Shown piece after piece: positions 15,251 to 23,128 of a stretch of 64,000 nucleotides of DNA. This stretch comes from Chelatococcus sambhunathii (GTDB taxonomy: Bacteria > Pseudomonadota > Alphaproteobacteria > Rhizobiales > Methylopilaceae). The notes under the pieces are model-generated. The model did no database searches. It was given only the letters and a program-made list of their open reading frames with translations, and had not been told where the DNA came from. Positions within the stretch are counted from its first letter, which is position 1; each line of letters opens with the position of its first letter. Position numbers and translations under genes: made by a program. Location: positions 24,850 to 88,849 of the forward strand of contig JADBEO010000016.1 of the NCBI GenBank assembly GCA_031316315.1, read 5' to 3'.

Positions 15251-17119
15251 TCAGTCGCCCTTCGCGCGCCGTCGCGCGGCTTTGGCGCCGTTTTTTCCCC
15301 AGTTTTCCAGCTTGCCGTGCCTGACGCCGCGCGCCACGCCGTCCTTCTCGCGCCCAGCGTAGGGCTTGCCGGCCGGCCGGACCTTTCGGCGAGACGGGTC
15401 GCCCTCCGTGCCGCCCATGGCGTCCGGCCTGTATGGCGGCTTCGACGGCCGCGCCTCAGCTCGAGCCTGCGGTGGCGTGAGCCGCTCCCTCGGAGCGTCC
15501 GCGCGCGTGATCGCGACGTCGCCCTTCTCCGAGCCGAGCGCGGAAGCCGCGAAAGCGTCGGCGGCGTCCGCGGCGATCGCCACCTTGGTCTCCCGGTCGA
15601 AGATGCGGATCGCGCCGATCTCGGTACGCGTCACGCCGCCGCGCCGGCAGAGCAGCGGCAGCAGCCACTTCGGGTCGGCGTTCTGCTTGCGGCCGACAGC
15701 GAGGCGGAACCAGACGCCGTCGCCGAAATCCTCCCGGCGGCGCGGAAGGCGGTTGTCGGACGGAGCCTGCTCCCGGGCCGCAGGACGGCCGCGCGCCGGC
15801 GTCCATTCTCCGGTGTCTTCGACCGCGATCGGCGCCGGAAGCCGCGCGAGATGGAGCCGCATCAGCGCGACGGCGGCCTGCTCCGCGCCGATACGTTCGA
15901 TCAGCTCGCGGGCGCCGTCGAGCTCCTCCGGCGAGGCCGGAGCCGCGATCGCGGGATCGGTCGCGAGCCTGTCCCGGTCGAGCGCACGGATCTCGTCGGC
16001 CGAGGGCGGCGCGCTCCAGACGGGGACGACGCCGGCGTCAGTCAGCAGCAGCTCCGCCTTGCGACGGCGCGAGACCGGGGCGAGCAGCACGCTGACGCCC
16101 TTGCGGCCGGCGCGACCCGTGCGGCCGCTGCGATGCCGGAACACTTCCGCGTCGTGCGGCAGGTCCGCGTGGACGACGAGCTCGACATTGGCGAGGTCGA
16201 TGCCGCGCGCAGCGACGTCGGTCGCGACGCAGACCCGCGCGCGCCCGTCGCGGATTTCTTCGAGCGCGCGATTGCGCTCGGCCTGGCCGAGTTCTCCGGA
16301 CAGCAGCACCGCGGAGAAGCCGCGCCGCGACAGCGTCTGATGGAGCCTGCGCACCGCCTCCCGCGTCGAGCAGAACACGATCGCGGCGGCGGCGTCGTGC
16401 TGGCGGAGCAGGTTGACGACGACGCCGTCGGTCTGGCGCGGCGCGACGCGGATGGCGCGATGCTCGATGTCGGCATGGGCCTCGCTCTCGCCCGCGGTCT
16501 CGATGCGCAGGGCGTCGCGCTGGAAGCGTCGCGCGATCGACACGATGGCGTCGGGCAGCGTCGCGGAGAACAGCAGCGTGCGGCGCTCGTCTGGCGTCGC
16601 CTGGAGGATGAATTCGAGGTCGTCGCGGAAGCCGAGGTCAAGCATCTCGTCGGCCTCGTCGAGGACGACCGCCTGCAGCGCGGAGAGGTCGAGGGCGCGG
16701 CGGTCGATGTGATCGCGCAGGCGCCCGGGCGTGCCCACCACGATATGCGCGCCGCCCTCAAGGCGACGGCGCTCGGTGCGCGGGTCCATGCCCCCGACGC
16801 AGGCGACGATCCGGCCTCCGGCCTCGGCGAACAGCCACTGGAGCTCCCGCTCGACCTGCAATGCGAGCTCGCGCGTCGGGGCCACCACGAGGGCGAGCGG
16901 GGCGCTCGCGGCGGGAAGGCGATCGCCGCCGCCGAGCAGCGTGTCGCCGAGCGCCAGCCCGTAGGCGACGGTCTTACCGGAGCCGGTCCGGGCGGAGACC
17001 AGCAGGTCGCGTCCGCCGGCCGCGGCGGACGAAACCTCGCTCTGGACGGGCGTGAGTTCGACATAGCCGCGCGCGGAGAGCGCGCGCATCAGGGGCGAAG
17101 TGGTGGGACCAGAGGTCAC
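15251..17119 (-). CDS. DEAD-box RNA helicase, DbpA-like
   Basis: This 622-residue protein has all helicase motifs: Q-motif (ELTPVQ), I ARTGSGKT, Ia PTREL, II LDEADEML, III SAT, IV-V ATDVAARGID, VI HRSGRTGRAG. After the two RecA domains (about 1-370) comes a linker and a DbpA-type RNA-binding domain (about 480-540: GVWFRLAVGRKQNADPKWLLPLLCRRGGVTRTEIGAIRIF). A basic, Arg/Lys-rich tail ends the protein. DbpA-like helicases act in large ribosomal subunit assembly, and the RBD gives 23S rRNA specificity. The start is GTG at 17119. It appears monocistronic. Confidence 0.95.
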   Translation of the reverse strand: MTSGPTTSPLMRALSARGYVELTPVQSEVSSAAAGGRDLLVSARTGSGKTVAYGLALGDTLLGGGDRLPAASAPLALVVAPTRELALQVERELQWLFAEAGGRIVACVGGMDPRTERRRLEGGAHIVVGTPGRLRDHIDRRALDLSALQAVVLDEADEMLDLGFRDDLEFILQATPDERRTLLFSATLPDAIVSIARRFQRDALRIETAGESEAHADIEHRAIRVAPRQTDGVVVNLLRQHDAAAAIVFCSTREAVRRLHQTLSRRGFSAVLLSGELGQAERNRALEEIRDGRARVCVATDVAARGIDLANVELVVHADLPHDAEVFRHRSGRTGRAGRKGVSVLLAPVSRRRKAELLLTDAGVVPVWSAPPSADEIRALDRDRLATDPAIAAPASPEELDGARELIERIGAEQAAVALMRLHLARLPAPIAVEDTGEWTPARGRPAAREQAPSDNRLPRRREDFGDGVWFRLAVGRKQNADPKWLLPLLCRRGGVTRTEIGAIRIFDRETKVAIAADAADAFAASALGSEKGDVAITRADAPRERLTPPQARAEARPSKPPYRPDAMGGTEGDPSRRKVRPAGKPYAGREKDGVARGVRHGKLENWGKNGAKAARRRAKGD

Positions 17120-17280
17120 GGGCTGTCTTCTCGGGTGCGGACCCGTGACGCGAAACCGCTCGCGCGTCTTGGGCGCGGCGCATAAGTCGCCGGGTGTTGG
17201 ATGCTGCGTTGCAGTACAGCAAATGGCGGCGCAACGCCATCGCCGCAGCGAAGATCAGATCTGCACGTGCGTTGCGGGCT

Positions 17281-18303
17281 TCAGTGCGCCCGCGCCGTGA
17301 CGAACTCCACCACGTCGAGCAGCGCCTTGGCGGCGGGCCTGTCCTGGAACAGCGCGAGCGCGTCGCGGGCGATCGCGCCGTAGTGACGGGCGCGGGCGAT
17401 GGTGTCGTCGATCGCGCCGTGCTTGACGAGCAGGCGCAGCGCTTCGGCGAGGTCGGCGTCCTCGGCCTCGCCGTTCTCGAGCGTGCGCTTCCAGAAGGCG
17501 CGTTCCTCGGCCGAGCCGCGCCGATAGGCGAGCACGACGGGCAGGGTGATCTTGCCCTCGCGGAAGTCGTCGCCGACCTTCTTGCCGAGCTTGGCCTCGC
17601 GGCCGCCATAGTCGAGCGCGTCGTCGACAAGCTGGAAGGCGACGCCGAGATTCATGCCGTAGGACCGCGCGGCCGCCTGCTCCTCGCGCGGCCGGTTGGC
17701 GATGACCGGTCCCACCTCGCAGGCGGCGGCGAACAGCGCGGCCGTCTTGCCGCGGATGACCGCGAGATACTCGTCCTCGGTCGTCGCGGTGTTCTTGGCG
17801 GCGGCGAGCTGCATCACCTCGCCCTCGGCGATCACGGAGGCGGCTTCCGCGAGGATCCGGAGCGCCTCGAGCGAGCCGACCTCGACCATCATCTTGAAGG
17901 CCTGGCCGAGCAGGAAGTCGCCGACCAGCACGCTGGCCTCGTTGCCCCACAGCATGCGCGCGGCCAGCTTGCCGCGCCGCATCTCCGAGCCGTCGACGAC
18001 GTCGTCGTGCAGGAGCGTCGCCGTGTGCATGAACTCCACGGCCGCGGCGAGCTTGACGTCGCCGTCGCCGGAATAGCCGCAGAGCGCTGCGGTCGCGAGC
18101 GTCAGCATCGGCCGAAGCCGCTTGCCGCCGGAGGAAATCAGATGGTTCGCGACCTCCGGGATCATGGTGACCTCGGACCCGGTGCGCGACAGGATGAAGG
18201 CGTTGACGCGCTCCATGCCCGGGGTCACGAGCTCGAGCAGCGGCGCGAGCCCATCGGCTTCAGAGGCTTGCTGACGTCCCTGGAATGGCGCGACGACGCC
18301 CAA
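17281..18303 (-). CDS. ispB: Polyprenyl diphosphate synthase (octaprenyl/decaprenyl type)
   Basis: This 340-residue trans-prenyltransferase has both Asp-rich motifs: LHDDVVDGS (first) and VDDALDYGG (second). Other family blocks are GGKRLRPMLTLA, EGEVMQL and GKTAALFAAACEVG. It builds the ubiquinone side chain from farnesyl diphosphate and isopentenyl diphosphate. The start appears to be TTG at 18303 (GGAG 9 bases upstream), because the conserved LVTPGMERVNAFI block lies before the first in-frame ATG (18216). It is divergent from the DUF2007 gene. Chain length cannot be set from the sequence alone. Confidence 0.92.
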   Translation of the reverse strand: MGVVAPFQGRQQASEADGLAPLLELVTPGMERVNAFILSRTGSEVTMIPEVANHLISSGGKRLRPMLTLATAALCGYSGDGDVKLAAAVEFMHTATLLHDDVVDGSEMRRGKLAARMLWGNEASVLVGDFLLGQAFKMMVEVGSLEALRILAEAASVIAEGEVMQLAAAKNTATTEDEYLAVIRGKTAALFAAACEVGPVIANRPREEQAAARSYGMNLGVAFQLVDDALDYGGREAKLGKKVGDDFREGKITLPVVLAYRRGSAEERAFWKRTLENGEAEDADLAEALRLLVKHGAIDDTIARARHYGAIARDALALFQDRPAAKALLDVVEFVTARAH

Positions 18304-18389
18304 GATGGCTCGCTCCGGCTGGCTCAGTCGCGCGGGACCGTAGCCATGGCGCCCCGGTCGGGCAAGGCGGAATCGGAGCTGGCCGCTCG

Positions 18390-18488
18390 TCAGCCGCCGG
18401 CAAGGAGCGCCCTCGCGGCCATCAGCTTCTCGGAGGCGAGCAGGAGGAGCGCGGCGGAAACGGCGAGGGCGATGAGTTCCGTCCGCAT
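18390..18488 (-). CDS. Possible 32-residue single-helix membrane peptide
   Basis: The frame MRTELIALAVSAALLLLASE and onward encodes one hydrophobic helix with a short basic C-terminus. The ATG at 18488 has GGGGAA eight bases upstream. No family is recognised. Very small membrane peptides are common in such gaps, but nothing beyond hydrophobicity and start context supports it. Confidence 0.25.
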   Translation of the reverse strand: MRTELIALAVSAALLLLASEKLMAARALLAGG

Positions 18489-18674
18489 GACTTCATTCCC
18501 CGTACGCGACTGCTGACGAGGGAATGTATGGCCGGCGCGGGGGGCCGAAGTTGGGCGCGAACGGGGCGTTTTTCGCCCAATGGGTGAACGGCTGGCTAAC
18601 CATATCGTGCGGCGCGCCGCATTGCCGGCCGGCGCGCCAGTCGGCAATGTTGGGGGCGAAAGGCTGGCGTCCGC

Positions 18675-18905
18675 ATGCATGAAATCCTGAGAACCAACGA
18701 TCCCGTGCTGCTCTCCTTCGCCCGGGCGACCCTGGAGGGCGAGGGGATCGAGTGCCTCGTGCTGGACGGCAATATGAGCGTGCTCGAGGGCTCGCTCGGC
18801 ATTCTGGCGAGCCGCATGCTGGTGCCGGACGACGAGGCTGCGCGCGCGCGCCAACTGCTTGTCGAGAACGGCCTTGCGCACGAGCTGAGACCCGAGCGGC
18901 AGTGA
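18675..18905 (+). CDS. DUF2007 domain-containing protein
   Basis: This 76-residue protein matches the small DUF2007 fold (a signal-transducing-type ACT-like domain): HEILRTNDPVLLSFARATLEGEGIECLVLD at the start, then SLGILASRMLVPDDEAARARQLL. The Leu-Ala-rich VLVPDEDAEEARALL-type ending is diagnostic. Its function is unknown. Its stop overlaps the GTG of the methyltransferase gene (GTGA at 18902-18905), an association seen elsewhere in alphaproteobacteria, so the pair is likely translated together. Confidence 0.88.
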   Translation: MHEILRTNDPVLLSFARATLEGEGIECLVLDGNMSVLEGSLGILASRMLVPDDEAARARQLLVENGLAHELRPERQ

Positions 18906-19663
18906 CGCCGGACGTCGCCGACCAGCTCACCGACGATCTGTTCTTCGGCGCCGCCGTGCGGTTGCTGCAGCCGAGGCGGGGACATCGCTTCGGCGGCGAC
19001 GCCGCGCTGCTGGCCGCGGCCGCCCGCTCGCTTCTGACGCCGGGCGGCGCCGTCGCCGACCTCGGCGCTGGGGTGGGGCCAGTCGGGCTCGTGCTCGCGG
19101 CGAAGGGGGCGCGGCGCGCGCTGCTGGTCGAGATCGACGAGACGCTCGCCGCGCTCGCCGAGGAGAACGCCCGGCGCAACGGCCTGTCGGATCGGACGGA
19201 GGTCGCCGCGGCGGACGTTGCGGCGATCGCGCGGGGCGGCGACGAATTCGCCGGCGCTTTCGATCTCGTCGCGGCCAATCCGCCTTTCGACGACGCCGCG
19301 CGCCACCGAGCCTCGCCTCACGCCGGCAGGGCGCGCGCGCATGTCGACGACGGCGCGGTCATCCCCGTCTGGATCGGCGCGGCGCGGCGGCTGCTCAGGC
19401 CCGGCGGAGCGCTGGTCATGATCCACCGTCCGGAGGCCCTCGGAACGCTGCTCGCGGCGCTCGACGCCGGCTTCGGGGATGCGAGGATTCTGCCGGTTCA
19501 TCCGCGCGCCGAGGCGCCTGCGGGACGGCTCGTCATCTCCGCGCGGATCGGCGGGCGCGGGGCGCTTCTGCTCCGGCCCCCGCTCGTGATGCACGCCGCG
19601 GATGGCGGCTTCACGCCGGAGGCCGACGCCGCGCAGCGCGGCGGGATGCTCGACCTGTCATGA
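18902..19663 (+). CDS. TrmN6-like tRNA1(Val) A37 N6-methyltransferase family protein
   Basis: This 253-residue SAM-dependent methyltransferase starts with TDDLFFGAAVRLLQPRRGHRFGGDAALLAAAA. It has the SAM-binding VADLGAGVGPVGLVLAAKG (motif I), a VEIDE acidic residue (motif II), and the catalytic NPPF for N6-adenine methylation. The LxQPxxGxRxxxDaxLLA opening is the TrmN6 signature. The GTG start at 18902 overlaps the DUF2007 stop; no ATG is better placed. A strong hairpin follows 12 bases after the stop. Confidence 0.9.
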   Translation: MTPDVADQLTDDLFFGAAVRLLQPRRGHRFGGDAALLAAAARSLLTPGGAVADLGAGVGPVGLVLAAKGARRALLVEIDETLAALAEENARRNGLSDRTEVAAADVAAIARGGDEFAGAFDLVAANPPFDDAARHRASPHAGRARAHVDDGAVIPVWIGAARRLLRPGGALVMIHRPEALGTLLAALDAGFGDARILPVHPRAEAPAGRLVISARIGGRGALLLRPPLVMHAADGGFTPEADAAQRGGMLDLS

Positions 19664-19675
19664 GGCGAACGAAAA

Positions 19676-19703
19676 GGGCCGGAAGCGCGACGGCTTCCGG
19701 CCC
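19676..19703. terminator. Bidirectional intrinsic terminator
   Basis: GGGCCGGAAGC (19676-19686), loop GCGACG, GCTTCCGGCCC (19693-19703): a perfect 11-bp stem between the convergent methyltransferase and GYR-rich protein genes. On the minus strand it is followed by TTTT, so it best serves the 19747-20046 gene. Confidence 0.75.
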
Positions 19704-19714
19704 TCCGGACGAAC

Positions 19715-19734
19715 GGCCGGCCCGAGGGCCGGCC
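19715..19734. repeat. 9-bp perfect palindrome
   Basis: GGCCGGCCC-GA-GGGCCGGCC lies between the terminator and the stop of the minus-strand gene. It may be a second terminator hairpin; its loop of two bases makes cruciform or protein recognition as likely as RNA folding. Confidence 0.5.
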
Positions 19735-19746
19735 CAATGCGTCAGA

Positions 19747-20046
19747 TCAACGGCAGACGCGATAGCCCCAGCGGTTGATCCAGCAGCGGCGATAGTAGGC
19801 GCGGCGCGGGGCCACGTAGATGCCGAAGCGGGGACCGCCCCAGCCGCGACGATAGCCGCGATAGCCCCAGCCGCGACGGTAGCCCCAGCCGCGGCCGCGC
19901 CAGCCAACGTTCATGATGTCGGCCTTGGCGACGCTCAGCTTGCCGACGCCGGCAGCGGAGCCCTCGGCGGCCGAAGCCGGAGCCGAAGCGGCGATGGCGA
20001 GACCGCCGGCGGCGACAGCGGCGGCGAGAACGTAGTTGCGAACCAT
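19747..20046 (-). CDS. Small exported Gly/Tyr/Arg-rich protein
   Basis: This 99-residue protein has a signal peptide (MVRNYVLAAAVAAGGLAIAASAPASA) and a short linker (AEGSAAGVGKLSVAKADIMNVGW). A tract of WGYRRGWGYRGYRRGWGG repeats follows, and a C-terminal RRAYYRRCWINRWGYRVCR has two cysteines that could form a disulfide. Such basic aromatic tails occur in many hyphomicrobial small envelope proteins of unknown function. GAGGAGAG lies just before the ATG. Attachment to anionic envelope polymers is an inference from composition. Confidence 0.8.
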   Translation of the reverse strand: MVRNYVLAAAVAAGGLAIAASAPASAAEGSAAGVGKLSVAKADIMNVGWRGRGWGYRRGWGYRGYRRGWGGPRFGIYVAPRRAYYRRCWINRWGYRVCR

Positions 20047-20257
20047 ACTCTCCTCCTCGAAGGCCCGGAGGGATCGCGACGGAAGCGCGTCCGTCTCCGC
20101 ATCCCCCTCTCCGCACCGCGCGGAGGCGAACCGGGCCCCATTTGGTCTTGAAGATAGCGAACCACTGCTGAACCGGGACTGAGATCGCCGTTCATTCGGC
20201 GTTCATTCCCCCGGCGTCCCGTTGTGCCGGTCGGCAGCGACGCTATCTCCTTCCCCC

Positions 20258-21148
20258 ATGAACGCAACACTCTCCACTTCCCTGCGCCGCGCGCTCAATC
20301 CCATTTTACCGGCAAGGTTAAAGGACGAGAGGCCGGTCGTTCCGGTCGTTCGGCTGGCCGGCGCGATCGGCGTCGGCGGACCGCTCCGCCCCGCTTTGAC
20401 GCTCGCCTCGGTCGCCGGTCCGCTCGAAAAGGCCTTCGCCACGAAGGGGGCGAAGGAAATCGCCCTCGTCATCAATTCCCCGGGCGGCTCGGCGGCGCAG
20501 GCGCATCTGATCTATCAGCGCATCCGCCAGCTGGCGAAGCAGCACGATATCGGCGTCGCAGCCTTCGTCGAGGACGCCGCGGCCTCGGGCGGCTACATGA
20601 TCGCCTGCGCCGCCGACGAGATCGTAGCCGATCCCGCCTCGATCGTCGGGTCGATCGGCGTGGTCTCGTCGGGCTTCGGCTTCGACCGCGCCATCGAGCG
20701 CCTGTCGATCGATCGCCGGCTCTACACCTCCGGCGAGAACAAGGCGATTCTGGACCCGTTCAGCCCCGAGAAGGCCGAGGACGTCGAGCGGCTCAAGGAG
20801 ATTCAGCGCGAGGTCCACGAGCTGTTCATCGCGCTGGTGAAGGAGCGTCGCGGCAAGGCGCTCGGTGACGATCCGGATCTTTTCACGGGCGCGTTCTGGA
20901 CCGGCCAGTCCGGCCTTGGCCTCGGGCTCGTCGATCGCCTCGGCGACATTCGCTCGACCATGCGCGAACGCTGGGGCGACAAGGTGGAGCTGCGTCTCAT
21001 GACGCCGAAGACTTCGTTGCTGAAGCGCCTGACGGGACGAGGCGCCTCCGACGGGGTCGGCGTTTCGCTCAGCGCCGCCTCCGGTCTCGCCGAGGAGGCG
21101 CTCGACGCGCTGGAACGCCGCGCGTTGTGGGCGCGTTTCGGCCTGTGA
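20258..21148 (+). CDS. S49 family peptidase (SppA-like, short form)
   Basis: This 296-residue serine protease has a Ser/Lys dyad: Ser110 in AAASGGYMIACAADEI and Lys162 in SGENKAILDPFSPE. The core starts PVVRLAGAIGVGG and includes INSPGGSAAQAHLIYQRI and ADPASIVGSIGVVS. There is no obvious N-terminal membrane anchor, unlike canonical SppA, so it may be cytoplasmic or peripheral. These proteases degrade cleaved signal peptides or membrane proteins. The ATG at 20258 is preferred over an upstream in-frame start at 20222 that lacks the family's N-terminus. A small membrane protein gene follows 43 bases later. Confidence 0.92.
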   Translation: MNATLSTSLRRALNPILPARLKDERPVVPVVRLAGAIGVGGPLRPALTLASVAGPLEKAFATKGAKEIALVINSPGGSAAQAHLIYQRIRQLAKQHDIGVAAFVEDAAASGGYMIACAADEIVADPASIVGSIGVVSSGFGFDRAIERLSIDRRLYTSGENKAILDPFSPEKAEDVERLKEIQREVHELFIALVKERRGKALGDDPDLFTGAFWTGQSGLGLGLVDRLGDIRSTMRERWGDKVELRLMTPKTSLLKRLTGRGASDGVGVSLSAASGLAEEALDALERRALWARFGL

Positions 21149-21191
21149 ATCTCGCCTTGACGTCGCCTCACTGGAGCCAGACTGTTCGCTG

Positions 21192-21425
21192 ATGGCCGCA
21201 AAGGACCTCCTCAAGGCGCTCTCGGACAGCAAGATGCCCGCACCGCTCATCGTGATCGCGGCCGCGGCCGCCGGCGCCGCTTTCGGCTTCAAGGCGCTGA
21301 AGCGCGAATGGGCGCGGGTGAACGCGCGCCTCGACGAGTCCGAGCGCGCCGAGGCGGAGCAGAACAAGGCGAACCGGCCGACGCTGAGGAAGGATCCGGC
21401 CACAGGAGAGTGGCGCCCCGGCTGA
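21192..21425 (+). CDS. Small hypothetical protein with one membrane segment
   Basis: This 77-residue protein has a short N-terminus (MAAKDLLKALSDSKMPAPL), one hydrophobic segment (IVIAAAAAGAAFGFKAL), then a charged helical, coiled-coil-like region (KREWARVNARLDESERAEAEQ) and a TLRKDPATGEWRPG tail. The DPxTGEWRP ending recurs in small alphaproteobacterial proteins of unknown function. It lies between the S49 peptidase and glyQ on the same strand. Confidence 0.7.
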   Translation: MAAKDLLKALSDSKMPAPLIVIAAAAAGAAFGFKALKREWARVNARLDESERAEAEQNKANRPTLRKDPATGEWRPG

Positions 21426-21504
21426 GCTGGACTTTCCGCGCCTTGACCCCCTCCGGCGGCGCAACTAGCGTCCGCGCGCTTCTCAACGCGGCGCGCAAAT
21501 CTCG

Positions 21505-22470
21505 ATGACCGACGATCCTTTGAGCCCGAAACGCTCGTTCCAGGGGCTCATTCTCGCGCTCCAGCGCTTTTGGGCGGCGGAAGGCTGCGTGATCCTGCAG
21601 CCCTACGACATGGAGGTCGGCGCCGGCACCTTCCACCCGGCGACCACGCTGCGATCGCTCGGCCCGAAGCCCTGGAAGGCGGCCTATGTCCAGCCGTCGC
21701 GGCGGCCGAAGGACGGGCGCTACGGCGAGAACCCCAACCGCTTCCAGCACTATTACCAGTTCCAGGTCATCCTGAAGCCGAGCCCCGAGAACCTGCAGGA
21801 GCTCTACCTGAAAAGCCTTGAGGCGATCGGTCTCGACGCCTCGGTGCACGACGTCCGCTTCGTCGAGGACGACTGGGAGAGCCCGACGCTCGGCGCCTGG
21901 GGCCTCGGCTGGGAGTGCTGGTGCGACGGCATGGAGGTGTCGCAGTTCACCTATTTCCAGCAGGTCGCCGGCGTCGACTGCGCGCCGGTCTCGGGCGAGC
22001 TGACTTATGGTCTCGAACGTCTCGCCATGTACATCCAGGGCGTCGACCGCGGCTTCGATCTCAACTTCAACGGCCGCGAGGGCGACGAGAAGGTCACCTA
22101 TGGCGACGTCTTCAGGCAGGCCGAGCAGGAATACTCGCGCTTCAACTTCGAGCATGCCGACGTCGATCTGCTGAAGCGTCACTTCCAGGACGCCGAGAAG
22201 GAGTGCCGCGCGCTGATCGAGGCGGGTGGCCAGAGCGATGGTCAGGGCGGTGGCCAGATGTCCATGCCGGCCTATGACCAATGCATCAAGGCGAGCCACG
22301 CCTTCAACCTGCTCGACGCCCGCGGCGTGATCTCCGTCACCGAACGCCAGAGCTACATCCTGCGCGTCCGCGAGCTGGCCAAGGCCTGCGGACAAGCCTG
22401 GCTGAAGACGGAAGCCGGCGGGGCGACTGTTCCGTCCTGGTGGACTGCGCCGCCGGGCGCGCTTATGTGA
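21505..22470 (+). CDS. glyQ: Glycyl-tRNA synthetase alpha subunit
   Basis: This 321-residue class II catalytic subunit has [32 protein letters not shown], motif 2 [29 protein letters not shown], and [21 protein letters not shown] plus GLERLAMY (motif 3). It forms an alpha2beta2 enzyme with glyS to charge tRNA-Gly. The usual glyQS coupling is broken here: 658 bases with a toxin-antitoxin pair lie between glyQ and glyS. The C-terminus has an unusual short Gly/Gln repeat ([11 protein letters not shown]). Confidence 0.97.
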   Translation: MTDDPLSPKRSFQGLILALQRFWAAEGCVILQPYDMEVGAGTFHPATTLRSLGPKPWKAAYVQPSRRPKDGRYGENPNRFQHYYQFQVILKPSPENLQELYLKSLEAIGLDASVHDVRFVEDDWESPTLGAWGLGWECWCDGMEVSQFTYFQQVAGVDCAPVSGELTYGLERLAMYIQGVDRGFDLNFNGREGDEKVTYGDVFRQAEQEYSRFNFEHADVDLLKRHFQDAEKECRALIEAGGQSDGQGGGQMSMPAYDQCIKASHAFNLLDARGVISVTERQSYILRVRELAKACGQAWLKTEAGGATVPSWWTAPPGALM

Positions 22471-22492
22471 TCCTCGACGAGGGGAGGGCGCC

Positions 22493-22711
22493 ATGCTCAC
22501 GGTCAGGACGCGGGTGAAGGTGGTCGACGGACGCCTCGAGGCGACGCTGCCGTCGTCGGTTCCGGCCGGCGACCACGAGGCCGTCATCGTCATCGACGCG
22601 GCCGAGCCCGCGCCGAAGTTCGACATCAGCAAGTTCCCCGTCGACGATCGACCCTGGGACGACAGCATCTCGTTGCGCCGCGAGGATCTTTACGGCGACG
22701 ATGGCCGCTGA
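22493..22711 (+). CDS. Antitoxin of a PIN-type toxin-antitoxin pair
   Basis: This 72-residue protein has a strand-rich N-terminus (LTVRTRVKVVDGRLEATLPSSVPAGDHEAVIVI) that looks like a swapped-hairpin/AbrB-style or DUF2281-like DNA-binding part. The C-terminal tail ([18 protein letters not shown]) is like those that wrap the toxin. Its last 11 bases overlap the toxin gene start at 22701. It lies 22 bases after glyQ. Small size, overlap and partner identity support the call; the family name itself is not certain. Confidence 0.75.
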   Translation: MLTVRTRVKVVDGRLEATLPSSVPAGDHEAVIVIDAAEPAPKFDISKFPVDDRPWDDSISLRREDLYGDDGR

Positions 22712-23126
22712 TCGGGTCTTCGTGGACATCAATGTTCTGGTCTATGCGAACCAGATCCGGTCACCGTTCCACGAGGCGGCCCTCGCGCGTCTGGCGGGCC
22801 TGACCGAGCAGGGCTTGGCGCCATGCCTCAGCGCGCAGGTTCTGTGCGAGTTCTATAGCGCCCTTACGCGGCCGCAGGCCGTCGCTCCGGCCTTCCAGCC
22901 ACAGATCGCGGCGCAGCGTCTTCGATCATTCTCAGAAGTGTTCGAAGTGCTGCGCGACGGGCCCGACGTCCTGGAGCGCCTGCTGAGTTTGGGCGTCTCC
23001 GGCAAGCAGATTCACGACGCCAATATCGTGGCGACCATGTCGGTTCATGCTATCGGCAGGCTGCTCACCGCCAACCCCGCCGACTTCCGGCGCTTCGCCG
23101 ACATCATCGACATCGAGCCGCTCTGA
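22701..23126 (+). CDS. PIN-domain toxin (VapC-like ribonuclease)
   Basis: This 141-residue PIN domain has the acidic metal-binding residues: [11 protein letters not shown] (first Asp), CEFYSAL (Glu), [12 protein letters not shown] (Asp), and [10 protein letters not shown] (last Asp). VapC-type PIN proteins cleave RNA, often initiator tRNA or 23S rRNA, when free of antitoxin. It overlaps its antitoxin by 11 bases and ends 2 bases before the glyS start, so its transcription is presumably tied to an essential synthetase operon. Confidence 0.9.
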   Translation: MAADRVFVDINVLVYANQIRSPFHEAALARLAGLTEQGLAPCLSAQVLCEFYSALTRPQAVAPAFQPQIAAQRLRSFSEVFEVLRDGPDVLERLLSLGVSGKQIHDANIVATMSVHAIGRLLTANPADFRRFADIIDIEPL

Positions 23127-23128
23127 AA

